A stretch of DNA of 64,000 nucleotides. It comes from Microtetraspora malaysiensis. GTDB taxonomy: Bacteria > Actinomycetota > Actinomycetes > Streptosporangiales > Streptosporangiaceae. Every line of letters begins with the position of its first letter. Position 1 is the stretch's first letter. Below the pieces are notes generated by a model. That model did not search any database. It saw only the letters and a program-made list of their open reading frames with translations, and had not been told where the DNA came from. Positions 1 to 12,397 of the stretch are shown here, one piece after another. The position numbers were made by a program, and so were the translations under genes. The DNA lies in assembly GCF_001528665.1 (NCBI RefSeq), contig NZ_BBYJ01000035.1, positions 27,357-91,356 of the forward strand, read 5' to 3'.

Positions 1-1367
1 ACGACCTGATGCGGCCGGAGCTCTGCCTGGAGGCGCTGCGGCTCGGCCGCCTGCTGGCCGAGCTGGCGCCGCACGAGGCCGAGGTCCACGGCCTGGTCGC
101 GCTCATGGAGCTCCAGGAGTCGCGCTCCGCCGCCCGCACCGGCCCCTCAGGGGAGCCGGTCCAGCTTCACGAGCAGAACCGGGGCCGCTGGGACCGGCTG
201 CTCATCCGCCGCGGTTTCACCGCCATGCTGCGCGCGCGGGAGGCGGGCGGCCCGCCGGGGCCGTACATGCTGCAGGCGGCGATCGCCGTCTGCCACGCCC
301 AGGCGGCGACGGCGGCCGACACCGACTGGCCCCGGATCGCGAGCCTGTACGAGACGCTGTCCCGGCTGCTCCCGACACCGGTCGTGCGGCTCAACCACGC
401 GGTCGCGCTCGGCATGGCGTACGGGCCGGTGGCGGGGCTGGCCGTGGCGGACTCGCTGACCGGCGACCCCGCGCTGCGCGACTACCACCTGCTCCCGAGC
501 GTCCGGGGCGATCTCCTGCTCCGGCTCGGACGGCGTGAGGAGGCGCGGCGGGAGTTCCTGCGGGCCGCGTCCCTCACCGGGAACGACGCCGAACGCGCCT
601 TCCTGCGCCGCCGTGCGGACGGGATCCCCGCTCCCAAGGCGCCAACGTTCACTCTCTGGCAGGCCGCCCGCGACTTCCTGGCCCGCGACGACCTCGATGG
701 CGGAACCGCCCGCTCGTACGGGCAGACGCTGCGGCGGCTACGCCTCTCCCTGGGCGACGAACTGCCGCTGGACTCGCTGACCGCCGACCAGGTGGCGCAC
801 GTCTTCCGTACGGCCTGGGGCGAGGCGGCGGCCGCGACCTGGAACCGGCACCGGTCCGCGGTGCGGTCGTTCTGCACGTGGGCGTCCCTGGACGACCTCG
901 CGGCGGGCCTCGACCGCCGGACCGTGACCCCGGCCCGTACGGAGACGATCGACGCGGCCCGGCTCGACGCGCTGTGGAACCTCCCCGATGTGCCCCTGCG
1001 GGAGCTGACCCTGTGGCGGCTCCTGCACGAGTCGGCGGCCGGGGTGACGACCGTGCTGTCCCTGAACGTCGAGGATCTGGACCTGGACGACCGCCGGGCC
1101 CGGGCGGGAGGCGGCTGGGTGAGCTGGCGTTCCGGGACCGCCCGCCTGCTCCCCCGCTTGCTGGCCGGGCGCGCCCGCGGGCCCCTCTTCCTCGCCGACC
1201 GGCGCCCCGGCCCCGCCCGCACACCGGCGCCGGCGGACCTGTGCCCGGAGACCGGCCGCGGACGCCTGTCGTACGAGCGGGCCGAGTACCTCTTCAAGCG
1301 GGCCACCATCCTCCTGGACCCGGCCGGCCACGGCTACACCCTCCGCCAGCTCAAGCCCCGGGGCTGA
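1..1367 (+). CDS. ECF42-type sigma factor C-terminal TPR region fused to a degenerate tyrosine recombinase (5' end outside window)
   Basis: The frame is open to the left edge, so the 5' end is missing. Roughly the first 205 visible residues match the C-terminal helical/TPR-like extension of ECF42-type sigma factors (ALMELQESRSAAR, a GPYMLQAAIAVCHA-type stretch, AERAFLRRR at its end). The frame then runs on into a core-binding and catalytic-like region of the actinobacterial tyrosine recombinase family (LLHESAAGVTTVLSLNVEDL). Here the box I Arg is Gly, the beta-hairpin Lys is gone, and the protein stops at TLRQLKPRG, where active relatives have TLHQLRHS. Recombinase activity is therefore very unlikely. 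Whether the fusion is a working protein or the scar of an integration is unknown. Sigma regions 2 and 4 would lie upstream of the window. Confidence 0.75.
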   Translation, partial: DLMRPELCLEALRLGRLLAELAPHEAEVHGLVALMELQESRSAARTGPSGEPVQLHEQNRGRWDRLLIRRGFTAMLRAREAGGPPGPYMLQAAIAVCHAQAATAADTDWPRIASLYETLSRLLPTPVVRLNHAVALGMAYGPVAGLAVADSLTGDPALRDYHLLPSVRGDLLLRLGRREEARREFLRAASLTGNDAERAFLRRRADGIPAPKAPTFTLWQAARDFLARDDLDGGTARSYGQTLRRLRLSLGDELPLDSLTADQVAHVFRTAWGEAAAATWNRHRSAVRSFCTWASLDDLAAGLDRRTVTPARTETIDAARLDALWNLPDVPLRELTLWRLLHESAAGVTTVLSLNVEDLDLDDRRARAGGGWVSWRSGTARLLPRLLAGRARGPLFLADRRPGPARTPAPADLCPETGRGRLSYERAEYLFKRATILLDPAGHGYTLRQLKPRG

Positions 1368-1530
1368 TCCACCCCCATCCCGAGGGGCATCTCTCGCCCC
1401 GAGGTGGAGAGGCTTCTCCCGCACCTCTCCGGGCCGTCACCGCGCCCCCATCCCGCTGTTACGTTCCGTCGCGAAGTAGCAACTCCACGTACCATGAGAC
1501 AGCGCAAGGAGCCGAAAGGATGGGACCCAC

Positions 1531-2181
1531 ATGCCTCTCGTCGAGCACCGACGACGCGTCACGCATCCCGCCCCCTCCCCCGTACCACTGCCGCCTCCAG
1601 AGGAGCCGTTGGACGCCGAGGCCGAGATCCAGCAGCTCTGCCGGGAACTCAATGACGCCGGCTACACCGCCGAGATCTCTTGGGGGCACGTCATCGTGAG
1701 CCCCTGGATAAACCGGCGAAGCTCCTACATAGTCGACAAGATCGCCAATCAACTCATTCCCCTCAAGCTCGCCAACGACTGGCTGTTCCACCACAACTGG
1801 GCCGTCCATATTCCGCCCCTCCTCGACCACCGGCTTCCAGATCTGATGATCGCTCCAGACAACGCCGAACAGTTCGATGAGATGCGCGTTCATGGGCACA
1901 GCACCCTGCTGGTCGTGGAGGTGTGCTCTCCCGGTACCCGCATGGTGGACTGGCGCGAGAAGCCGCTGGACTACGCGCGGGCCGGCGTACCGCTCTATCT
2001 CATCGTCGATCCGGTGACCGATCCGCCGACGATGACACTGATGAGCGGCCCGGTCGCCGATCTCGCCGTGGACGACGAGCGGCAGCCGTACCGGGAGGTC
2101 GTGATGGTGGAGGCGGGTCAGCCGCTTGAGCTGCCCGAGCCGTTCGGCGTCAAGCTGGACACCTCAGCGGTCTTCGGCTGA
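1531..2181 (+). CDS. Uma2 family endonuclease-like protein (PD-(D/E)XK fold, DUF820)
   Basis: 216 residues. The DUF820/Uma2 signature is clear: PD at residues 103-104 (RLPDLMIAP), E130 in LLVVEVCSPG, K144 in WREKPLDYARAGVPLYLIVD. These are the expected acidic and lysine residues of a PD-(D/E)XK nuclease core. The family is widespread and multicopy in actinobacteria and cyanobacteria; its biological role is not established. The start ATG follows an AAGGATGGGA ribosome-binding stretch. The gene ends one base from the stop of the convergent adnB gene. No partner gene suggesting a toxin-antitoxin or restriction role is adjacent. Confidence 0.85.
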   Translation: MPLVEHRRRVTHPAPSPVPLPPPEEPLDAEAEIQQLCRELNDAGYTAEISWGHVIVSPWINRRSSYIVDKIANQLIPLKLANDWLFHHNWAVHIPPLLDHRLPDLMIAPDNAEQFDEMRVHGHSTLLVVEVCSPGTRMVDWREKPLDYARAGVPLYLIVDPVTDPPTMTLMSGPVADLAVDDERQPYREVVMVEAGQPLELPEPFGVKLDTSAVFG

Positions 2182-5100
2182 TCACCGCGGCCCCACTTCG
2201 GGAACGCGGCGGATGAGATCGGCCAGGCCTTCCGCGTCGAGCAGGTCCACCGGGCGCACCGTCTCGTTCGACCGCACGTAGTGGAAGGCCGCGCCGACCT
2301 TCTCCAGCGGCACCCCGGCCAGCGACGCCCAGGCGATACGGTAGGCCGCGAGCTGGACGGCCGAGGTGCGGGCGGCCTTGCCGCGCGGGCGCTCGCCGGT
2401 CTTCCAGTCCACCACGAGGTAGCCGTCGCCGTCGGTGAACACCGCGTCCATCCGGCCGCGGACCAGCCGGTCGGCGATCATCGTCTCGAACGGCACTTCC
2501 AGGTCGAGCGGCTCCCGCGCCGCCCACACGCTCTCCTCGAAGCGTTGCTGCAGCTCGGTGAGCTGGACGTCGGCGTCGGACATGTCGTCGGAGGCGCCCG
2601 GCAGCTCGAAGTCGTCGATCAGCCGCTGCTGGCCCCAGCGCGACTCCAGCCAGGCGTGGAACGCGGTGCCCCGCCGGGCCAACGGTGCGGGCTTCCTCGG
2701 CAGCGGGCGGCGCACCTGCCGGGCCAGCGCGGACGGGTCGCCGGCCAGAGTGACGAGCGACGACACGGACAGCCGCGCGGGCAGGTCCACGACCGCCGCC
2801 TCGCCGCGCCGTTCGCGCTCCGCGAGGAGCAGTTCGGTGTCCCGGGCCCAGGCGCGCATCCGCTCCCCTCGGGCGGGGACGGGGTCCTCCTGGCCGTCGA
2901 GCGCGCGTTCCATGGCCTCCTCGACCAGGCGAGCGCCCTCCAGTACCGCGTCGCGTACGGACACGGACGGCCAGACCGCCTCGGAGGGCTCGGCGAGCAG
3001 CGGGTTCTCCGCCGCCTCGCTCTCGTCCCAGCACGCCACGGTCGCGCCCGCGTCGCGGACCTCCGTGAGGAAGTCGGACGGGTCGAGCGGCTTGGACGAG
3101 CCGCCCCAGCGATATCCCGACGCGATCAGCAGGTAGTGCGCCCGGGTCACCGCGACGTACGCGAGGCGCCGCTCCTCCAGCAGGTCCCGGTCGCGGCAGC
3201 GCTCGTCGAAGTCGGCGAGCGCCTCCTTGTCGAGACCGGTCAGCGCCGGCAGGTCCGACGCGTCGCCCCGCAGCGGGTACGGCAGCTTGCGGAAGTTCTC
3301 GGTCCAACGCGAATTGGTGACCGGCGTGGCGGGGAAGACGCTGCCCCGGCCGAGCCCGCCCTTCTGGGTGGTGAGCTGGGACAGGCCGGGGACGACGACC
3401 ACCGGCCACTCCAGCCCCTTGGACGCGTGGACGGTCATGAGCTTGACGCTGTCGGTCTCGCCGACCCGCCCGGCCTCCAGGCCGAACTCCTCGCTCTCCG
3501 CGGCCTTGAGGTAGGCGAGGAACGCGCCCAGCGTGGGGTCCTCGGCGTCGCCGGCGAACCTGGCCGCCGCGTCGAGGAACGCGTCGAGGTCGGCCCGCGC
3601 CGCCAGCGCGCTCCCGCCGCGCGCGGCCACCTCGATGTCGAGGCCGAGCCGCCGCTCGATCTCGGTGATCAGGTCGGGCAGCGGCTGGCCCGCGCGGGCG
3701 CGCAGCGACCTGAGCTCGCCCGCCAGCGCGGGCAGGCGGACCCGGGCCAGCGGCGAGAACGGCTCCAGCCACTCGGGCCGGTCGGGCAGCTCGTCGAGCG
3801 CGTCGATCAGGCTGCCGCGCTCGTTCTCCAGGTCGGCCATCACCTGTTCCAGCGGGTCCTCGGTCCGCCGGCCCTCCTGGCTCAGCGCGCGGGCGAGGTC
3901 GCCGAGGACCTTCAGGTCGGCCGGGCCGATCCGCCAGCGCGGCCCGGCCAGCAGCCGTACGAGCGCGTCTCCGGCGGTCGGGTCGTAGAGGACGCGCAGC
4001 GTGGCCACGATGTCGGCCACCTCGGGGACGGTCAGCAGGCCGCCCAGTCCGACCACCTCGACCGGGATGCCGCGGTCCTCGAGCGCGCGGCGCAGGGTGG
4101 GGAACTGCGACCGCTTGCGGGCGAGGACGGCGACGTCCCTGGCCTGCAGGGGACGGGCCTGCTCGCCCTCGCCCCAGGGCAGGCCGTCGGGCGCGGTCTC
4201 GGAGCCGAGCGTCCTGGCGATGCCGTCCGCGATCCAGGCGGCCTCGTCCTCGGCGGTGGCGTGGAAGGCGCACACGACCCGGCCGCGGTCCACCCGGTTG
4301 GCCCCGGGCACGAGCACCGGCACGCTGCCGCGCCGCCCGTCCCGAAGCGGGATCTGGATCTTCGCCGCCACGTCGAGCACCCGCTCGCCGTTGCGGAAGC
4401 TGACGGAGAGCTGCCGCACCGGCGCGGGGTCGCCCGACGCCGTCGGGAAGTCCTCCGGGAAGCGGGACAGGTTGCCGGCCGACGCGCCGCGCCAGCCGTA
4501 GATCGACTGGCAGGGGTCGCCCACCGCGGTGACCGGGTGGCCTCCGCCGTACAGGGCGCGGAGCAGCACGAGCTGGGCGTGGCTGGTGTCCTGGTACTCG
4601 TCGAGCAGGACGACGGAGAACCGCGACCGCTCGGTCGCGCCCACCTCGGGGTGTCTCGCCGCGATGCGCGCCGCCAGCGCCATCTGGTCGCCGTAGTCGA
4701 TGACCTCCCTGGCGCGCTTCACCCGCGTGTACGCCTCGGCCAGGGGCAGGAGCTGCTCGCGGATCGCCTGGCTGCGCACCGGCCGCTGCTGGGCCACCGT
4801 GGCCTTGCCCGGCAGCTCGGCGAGGCGTTCCCGGAGCCACGCGCCGACCTCGCGCACGTCGTCGGCGCCGCGCAGATGCTCGGCCATGTCGCCCGCGAGT
4901 TCGAGGACGGCGGCGGTGACGCTCGGCGGGCCGAGGTCGACCAGGTCCATCGGGCCGTCGTACTGTCCGACGATCCGGGCGGCCATCTGCCAGGCCACCG
5001 CCGGGCTCATCAGCCGCATCGTCGGCTCCAGACCCTCACGCAGCGCGTGGTCGGTCACCAGCCGGGCGGCGTACGCATGGTAGGTCGAGACGGTGGGCTC

Positions 5101-5462
5101 GGCGTCGAGCAGCTCGGCCGGGACCAGGCCGGCCGAGGCGAGCCCGGCGAGCCGCCTGCGTACCCGTTCGGCCAGCTCGGCGGCGGCCTTGCGGGTGAAG
5201 GTGAGCCCGAGGATCTGCTCCGGGCGGACCAGGCCCGACGCGACCAGCCAGACGACGCGGCCGGCCATGGTCTCGCTCTTGCCCGACCCGGCGCCGGCCA
5301 CGACGACCATCGGATCCAGGCTCGACTCGATGACGACCGCCTGCTCCGGGGTCGGGGGGAGGATGCCGAGCTTCTCGGCGAGCTCGGCCGGGCTCAGCGT
5401 GGCCGGCCGCCACTCGGGTTCGGCGCGGCCGCCGTCCGGCTCTTCGGATCCGTCGGCCTCGC

Positions 5463-5469
<7 letters not shown>
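2182..5469 (-). CDS. adnB: AdnB, helicase-nuclease subunit of the AdnAB double-strand-break resection complex
   Basis: 1095 residues, the usual AdnB size. An N-terminal UvrD/PcrA-type SF1 motor has the Q motif near residue 43 (TPEQAVVIES), Walker A at 58-65 (AGAGSGKS) and a DEYQDTSHAQ Walker B. The C-terminal RecB-like nuclease has the D...DWK core (VVDWKTGERPRG). In mycobacteria AdnAB is a heterodimer that resects broken DNA ends for recombination, and AdnB is the lead motor. The GTG start overlaps the adnA stop by 7 nt and has GGAGG six bases upstream, so the two subunits are translationally coupled. Confidence 0.93.
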
Positions 5470-8636
<3,167 letters not shown>

Positions 8637-8690
8637 AACACGCCATTCCACCAGACCACGGGAGCTGATCGTGCCCGCTTGGGCCCACGG

Positions 8691-11585
8691 TCAGGATGAG
8701 AACACGTGATCGACCAGGCGAGCGGCGGCCTTGCCGTTCTCATTCGGCGCGTACGTCCGGACGAACGAGGCATACCGGTCGGCGAGCTTGGCGTGCACCG
8801 AGTCGATCGAGCTCAGGACCTCGACGACCTCGGGCGAGGTGGCCAGGCGCGGCCCGGGACGCTGGGACTCCAGGTCGAGGTAGATCTCGCGGGCCCCGCG
8901 GTAGCGGTCCAGGTCCGGAGTGAACAGCACGACCGGCCGGCCGCTCGCGACGAAGTCGAACATCGACGAGGAGTAGTCGGTGACCAGCACGTCCGCGATC
9001 AGCAGCAGGTCCGCCATGTCGGGATAAGTGGTGACATCGATGGCGAACCCGTCCAGGGACGGCACGTGCGGGAACGCCTGCATCGCATGGCCGCGCACGA
9101 GCACGACATGGTCCGTGCCGAGGGCCCGCCGGGCGTCCACGAGGTCGAGCTTCACCGAGGCGTTCCTGCGGTCGTAGTCGCGGAACGTCGGCGCGTAAAG
9201 GATCACCCGCTTGCCCTCGGGGACGCCGACGCGCCGCCTGATCGCGCTCGCGGCGGGCTCGCGGTCCCCGACGAGGACGTCGTTGCGCGGATATCCGCAC
9301 TCAAGGATCTCGCCCTCGTAGCCGAACGCCTTGCGCAGCACCGAGGACGCCCACGGGCTCTGCGAGACCAGCACGTCCCAGCCGCGGACCTCGACCGCCT
9401 GCCGGTGCCAGACCGGCGGCCTCGGCTCACGCCGCATGTGCGGCAGGTCGCGGCCGATGTGCTTGACCGGCGTGCCGTGCCAGGTCTGGACGCAGATCTG
9501 GTCGTCGCGGGTGCGGAACCACGGCGGCAGGAAGCCGTTGGAGACGATGTAGCGGGAGCGGGCCAGCGCCTCGTAGTGCTCCCGGCTGCCCTCCCTGACC
9601 ACCTTGGGGACGATGTCGCCGGGAAGACCCAGCTCGGCCGAGCCCGGCGGGATGAACGCGCCGTCCCTGACCACCCAGATGTGCTCACTGTCGTCGCCCC
9701 GGCGGACCCGCTCCTCGTAGATCGCCCGGGGGCTGTCGGAGTAGGACCTGCCGTCGGAGGAGACGTAGACCGCGGCCTCGCGCAGCGGCTGGGACCGCTC
9801 CGAGGGGTAGAAGTTGCGGCTCAGCGCCCAGACTCCGGCGGCGCTGCGCTCGTCGCCCGGCCGGTCCTCCGCCGTCACGAGCACGGGGACGTCGTACCGC
9901 GTCGCGACGAAGCGGTAGACGCGGCCGTCGATGGTGCGCCGCTCCTCGTCGAGGGCGTCGAGCCCGGCATGGTCGAAGCGGGCCGGGGCGACGGCGGGGC
10001 CGTGCTTGCCGGGCGGCGCGACCGAGATGCTCCAGATGCCCTCGGCGAGCGGGACGGTCCCCCCGAACCGCGGCATCGCGCCGGGCGCGAGCCGCACCGA
10101 GAACTCCTCGCCGTCCCGCTGGAGCGGAACGCGGATGATCAGGCCGCCGCGGTGGCGCAGCAGCATGTCGCGCGGCCCGGGGTCGGGGTCGGGGTACCGG
10201 CCGGTGAGCGTGAGCGTGTCGTCCCGCCAGTCGGCGGAGGTGATCACCGGAAGGATCTTGTGCCCGGAGACGATCACCCGGTCGCGCCGGTCACCCTGCA
10301 CGGTGATCTCGCGGTCGCCGACGATGATCCGGGTCTCCTCGCCGCCCTCCAGCATCACTGCCGCCGCGGGCTCGCCCTTGGGCTCGACCCAGAGCCGGCG
10401 CGCGTCCCGGTCCTTGAGCAGCGTCGGGACGCCCAGCACCAGCGAGAACTCGCTGCCGCCCTCGACCGGGGCGAACTCCGCCGCCATCCGGTGGCCGCCG
10501 ACCCTGGCCTTGCCGCGGGTGACGGGGTGGCCGGGGACGAAGCCGGTGAGCACGACGTTGTCGCCCTCACGCCGGACGCCGGTCAGCTCGGCCCGCGTCG
10601 GCTGCAGCACGACCTGGAGCGCCTTGTCGGAGGTCCACACGGGACGCACCCACCAGCGCGGCTTGACCCGGAGCCCGGCCGGGCGCTCGGTGCGGCCGAT
10701 CGCGGGGCCGCGCAGCGGGCCGGCCGCCCGCGCCATGCGGCTCCAGATCGCGATCTCGGCGCGCCAGGTGGTGGTGTCCTGCACGGTGCGGCGACGCTTG
10801 AGCAGCCGCTTGCCGCCGCGAACCACGGCGCGCAGTCCCGCGCGCCAGCGGAGCGAGAACGGGTGCAGCTCGGCGGTGAACCCCGCCCAGTCGTAGTTGC
10901 AGCCCGGCTCCTTGGCCGCGTGGGTGGCCTCGGGATGGTAGATCCGCCGGGTCTTGAGCCGCACCCGCGGCAGCCAGCGCGGCCCCTTCAGCACGACGGT
11001 GGCGCGGTTGAACCGGCGGCTGCGCACGGACAGCCCGGCGAGGTAGGCGTGGCCGGTGATCCGCAGCCGCCCGCCCACCCAGGAGATGTCGTCGATCTGC
11101 GTCACCGGCACGAGGTCGGCCTTGCGCAGCCGCAGCAGTTTGTCGTCCACCTCGACCGGAAGGTCGGCGTACCACCGGAGGCCCTTGCGCACCCGCCGGG
11201 ACGGCTCGGCCGCGGCGGCGGCCAGCTTGGCCAGCGCGTCGCTTTCGGCCAGCTCCCCGGGGTCGCGGGTCTCGATCAGGTGGTAAACGGCGCGGCGGCC
11301 GACCGGGAGGTCCCTCTTGACGCGGGGGTCCACCTCGGCGAGGTAGGGTCGCAGGGCCGTGATCGCCTCGCGGCGGCGGGTGGCGCCCCGCTTGGCGGCC
11401 GCGTCCAGCCGCAGCCCGAGCGGCCCGGCCAGCGCCTCGCGGTCGACCTCGCGCCGCTCGGCCGGCCCGAGGCCCGGCTCACGGGCCAGCGCGACCAGCG
11501 ACGATATGGACTCACCCCGGTCGTAAAGCTCCTGAACAGCCCGCAGACGGTCGGCGACGGTGTCGCTCGTGGGCGCGGGTGTCAT
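8691..11585 (-). CDS. CDP-glycerol glycerophosphotransferase family (TagB/TagF-like) polymerase
   Basis: 964 residues from ATG 11585. The C-terminal ~400 residues are a TagF/TagB-type GT-B polyol-phosphate transferase: QTWHGTPVKHIG, GYPRNDVL, ILYAPTFRDYD, LVRGHAMQ, DVLVTDYSSSMFDFV. Such enzymes build teichoic-acid-type wall polymers at the cytoplasmic membrane face. The N-terminal ~550 residues hold several beta-rich repeats (for example DRVIVSGHKILPV) that I cannot name; they may be accessory beta-sandwich domains. Initiation further upstream is unlikely because the sequence there reads as antisense of the ATL gene. The gene sits alone among DNA-repair genes. Substrate polymer is unknown. 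Confidence 0.85.
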   Translation of the reverse strand: MTPAPTSDTVADRLRAVQELYDRGESISSLVALAREPGLGPAERREVDREALAGPLGLRLDAAAKRGATRRREAITALRPYLAEVDPRVKRDLPVGRRAVYHLIETRDPGELAESDALAKLAAAAAEPSRRVRKGLRWYADLPVEVDDKLLRLRKADLVPVTQIDDISWVGGRLRITGHAYLAGLSVRSRRFNRATVVLKGPRWLPRVRLKTRRIYHPEATHAAKEPGCNYDWAGFTAELHPFSLRWRAGLRAVVRGGKRLLKRRRTVQDTTTWRAEIAIWSRMARAAGPLRGPAIGRTERPAGLRVKPRWWVRPVWTSDKALQVVLQPTRAELTGVRREGDNVVLTGFVPGHPVTRGKARVGGHRMAAEFAPVEGGSEFSLVLGVPTLLKDRDARRLWVEPKGEPAAAVMLEGGEETRIIVGDREITVQGDRRDRVIVSGHKILPVITSADWRDDTLTLTGRYPDPDPGPRDMLLRHRGGLIIRVPLQRDGEEFSVRLAPGAMPRFGGTVPLAEGIWSISVAPPGKHGPAVAPARFDHAGLDALDEERRTIDGRVYRFVATRYDVPVLVTAEDRPGDERSAAGVWALSRNFYPSERSQPLREAAVYVSSDGRSYSDSPRAIYEERVRRGDDSEHIWVVRDGAFIPPGSAELGLPGDIVPKVVREGSREHYEALARSRYIVSNGFLPPWFRTRDDQICVQTWHGTPVKHIGRDLPHMRREPRPPVWHRQAVEVRGWDVLVSQSPWASSVLRKAFGYEGEILECGYPRNDVLVGDREPAASAIRRRVGVPEGKRVILYAPTFRDYDRRNASVKLDLVDARRALGTDHVVLVRGHAMQAFPHVPSLDGFAIDVTTYPDMADLLLIADVLVTDYSSSMFDFVASGRPVVLFTPDLDRYRGAREIYLDLESQRPGPRLATSPEVVEVLSSIDSVHAKLADRYASFVRTYAPNENGKAAARLVDHVFSS

Positions 11586-11634
11586 AGGGGAGGCACCACC
11601 CTTCGGAGACCGGTGTTCTAGAAATGGTAAGCGG

Positions 11635-11937
11635 TCAGCGGGCGGGTCCGTCCCATCGAGCGAACCGCATGTCCGCCCGGTTTCCCCGGAGCGGCGTGCC
11701 CTCCTCACGCCATCGGGCGAGGCATTCGACCTCGTGCCCCACGGGCGGAGAGCCGTCCGCTCTCGGCACGCGCCACCACGGGACGCCACCACCCCAGAGG
11801 GACAGGACGTGTCCCACCTGCCGCGGTCCACCCTCCCCCAGGTATTCCGCGATGTCCCCGTACGGCATGACCTTGCCGGGCGGTATCAGCTCGACGACGT
11901 CGAGGACCCGCTCGGCGTAGTCGTTCAGGCGCTCCAT
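11635..11937 (-). CDS. Alkyltransferase-like protein (ATL; MGMT-family DNA-binding protein without the acceptor Cys)
   Basis: 100 residues, the size of a lone MGMT DNA-binding domain. The fold markers are present (VYGDI-type PYGDIAEYLG, GGPRQVGHVLS). The PCHR active-site motif of true O6-alkylguanine transferases is replaced by VPWWRVPRADG, so the acceptor Cys is Trp and the following His is also Trp. ATL proteins flip alkylated guanine and hand the lesion to nucleotide excision repair. Classical ATLs have PWHR; the second Trp here is unusual. The start overlaps the upstream unknown gene by 13 nt. Confidence 0.85.
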   Translation of the reverse strand: MERLNDYAERVLDVVELIPPGKVMPYGDIAEYLGEGGPRQVGHVLSLWGGGVPWWRVPRADGSPPVGHEVECLARWREEGTPLRGNRADMRFARWDGPAR

Positions 11938-12296
11938 TCGGCCGGTCCGGCCGCGATGATCTCTTCCACTTTGCCGAACTCGTAGCTCGACGTGCCGTTC
12001 ATCTGCTCGACGATACCGTTCCTGATGCCGTACGCCTCGCCGTCCTCGCCGACGAGACGGGCGCCGACGATGTCGGAGAGCAGGGCCAGCTGGGCCACAT
12101 GCCAGTCCGACCCCGGCTGGCCGGCCAGCCGTCCCGACCAGATCGCCACCGGATGCACGGCGTCGCCGTGCCGCGCGAGAACCTCGCCGGCCTCCTGCGA
12201 CCCGCGCAGCTCGAATCCGGCCTGCGCCGAAAGCACGCTCGCGAGTTCGGCGTAGGCGAGCGGTGATTCACGCTCGACGCGCAGCTCGTACCCCAT
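11925..12296 (-). CDS. Conserved small hypothetical protein
   Basis: 123 residues from ATG 12296 (begins MGYELRVERESPLAYAEL). No signal peptide or membrane segment. I see no catalytic motif; the sequence alternates helix (LAYAELASVLSAQAGFE) and strand-like segments (VHPVAIWSG) as in a small alpha/beta domain. It overlaps the ATL start by 13 nt and so is co-transcribed and probably translationally coupled with it. Upstream frame extension to 12359 is unlikely because it is low-complexity and lacks a good ribosome site. Function unknown. Confidence 0.6.
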   Translation of the reverse strand: MGYELRVERESPLAYAELASVLSAQAGFELRGSQEAGEVLARHGDAVHPVAIWSGRLAGQPGSDWHVAQLALLSDIVGARLVGEDGEAYGIRNGIVEQMNGTSSYEFGKVEEIIAAGPAEWSA

Positions 12297-12397
12297 GAGC
12301 CGGGACCCTAGCGAACCTTTGCCCCCGCCTGTGCCCGAAAGTGCCGAGATCGACCACACCGCAGCCGAACCGCAGCCGAACGGCCATCAACATGTGA

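Noticed and set aside
1..1367. Active integrase marking a mobile element or attachment site
   Set aside because: All catalytic residues are lost, and I saw no flanking tRNA or direct repeats.
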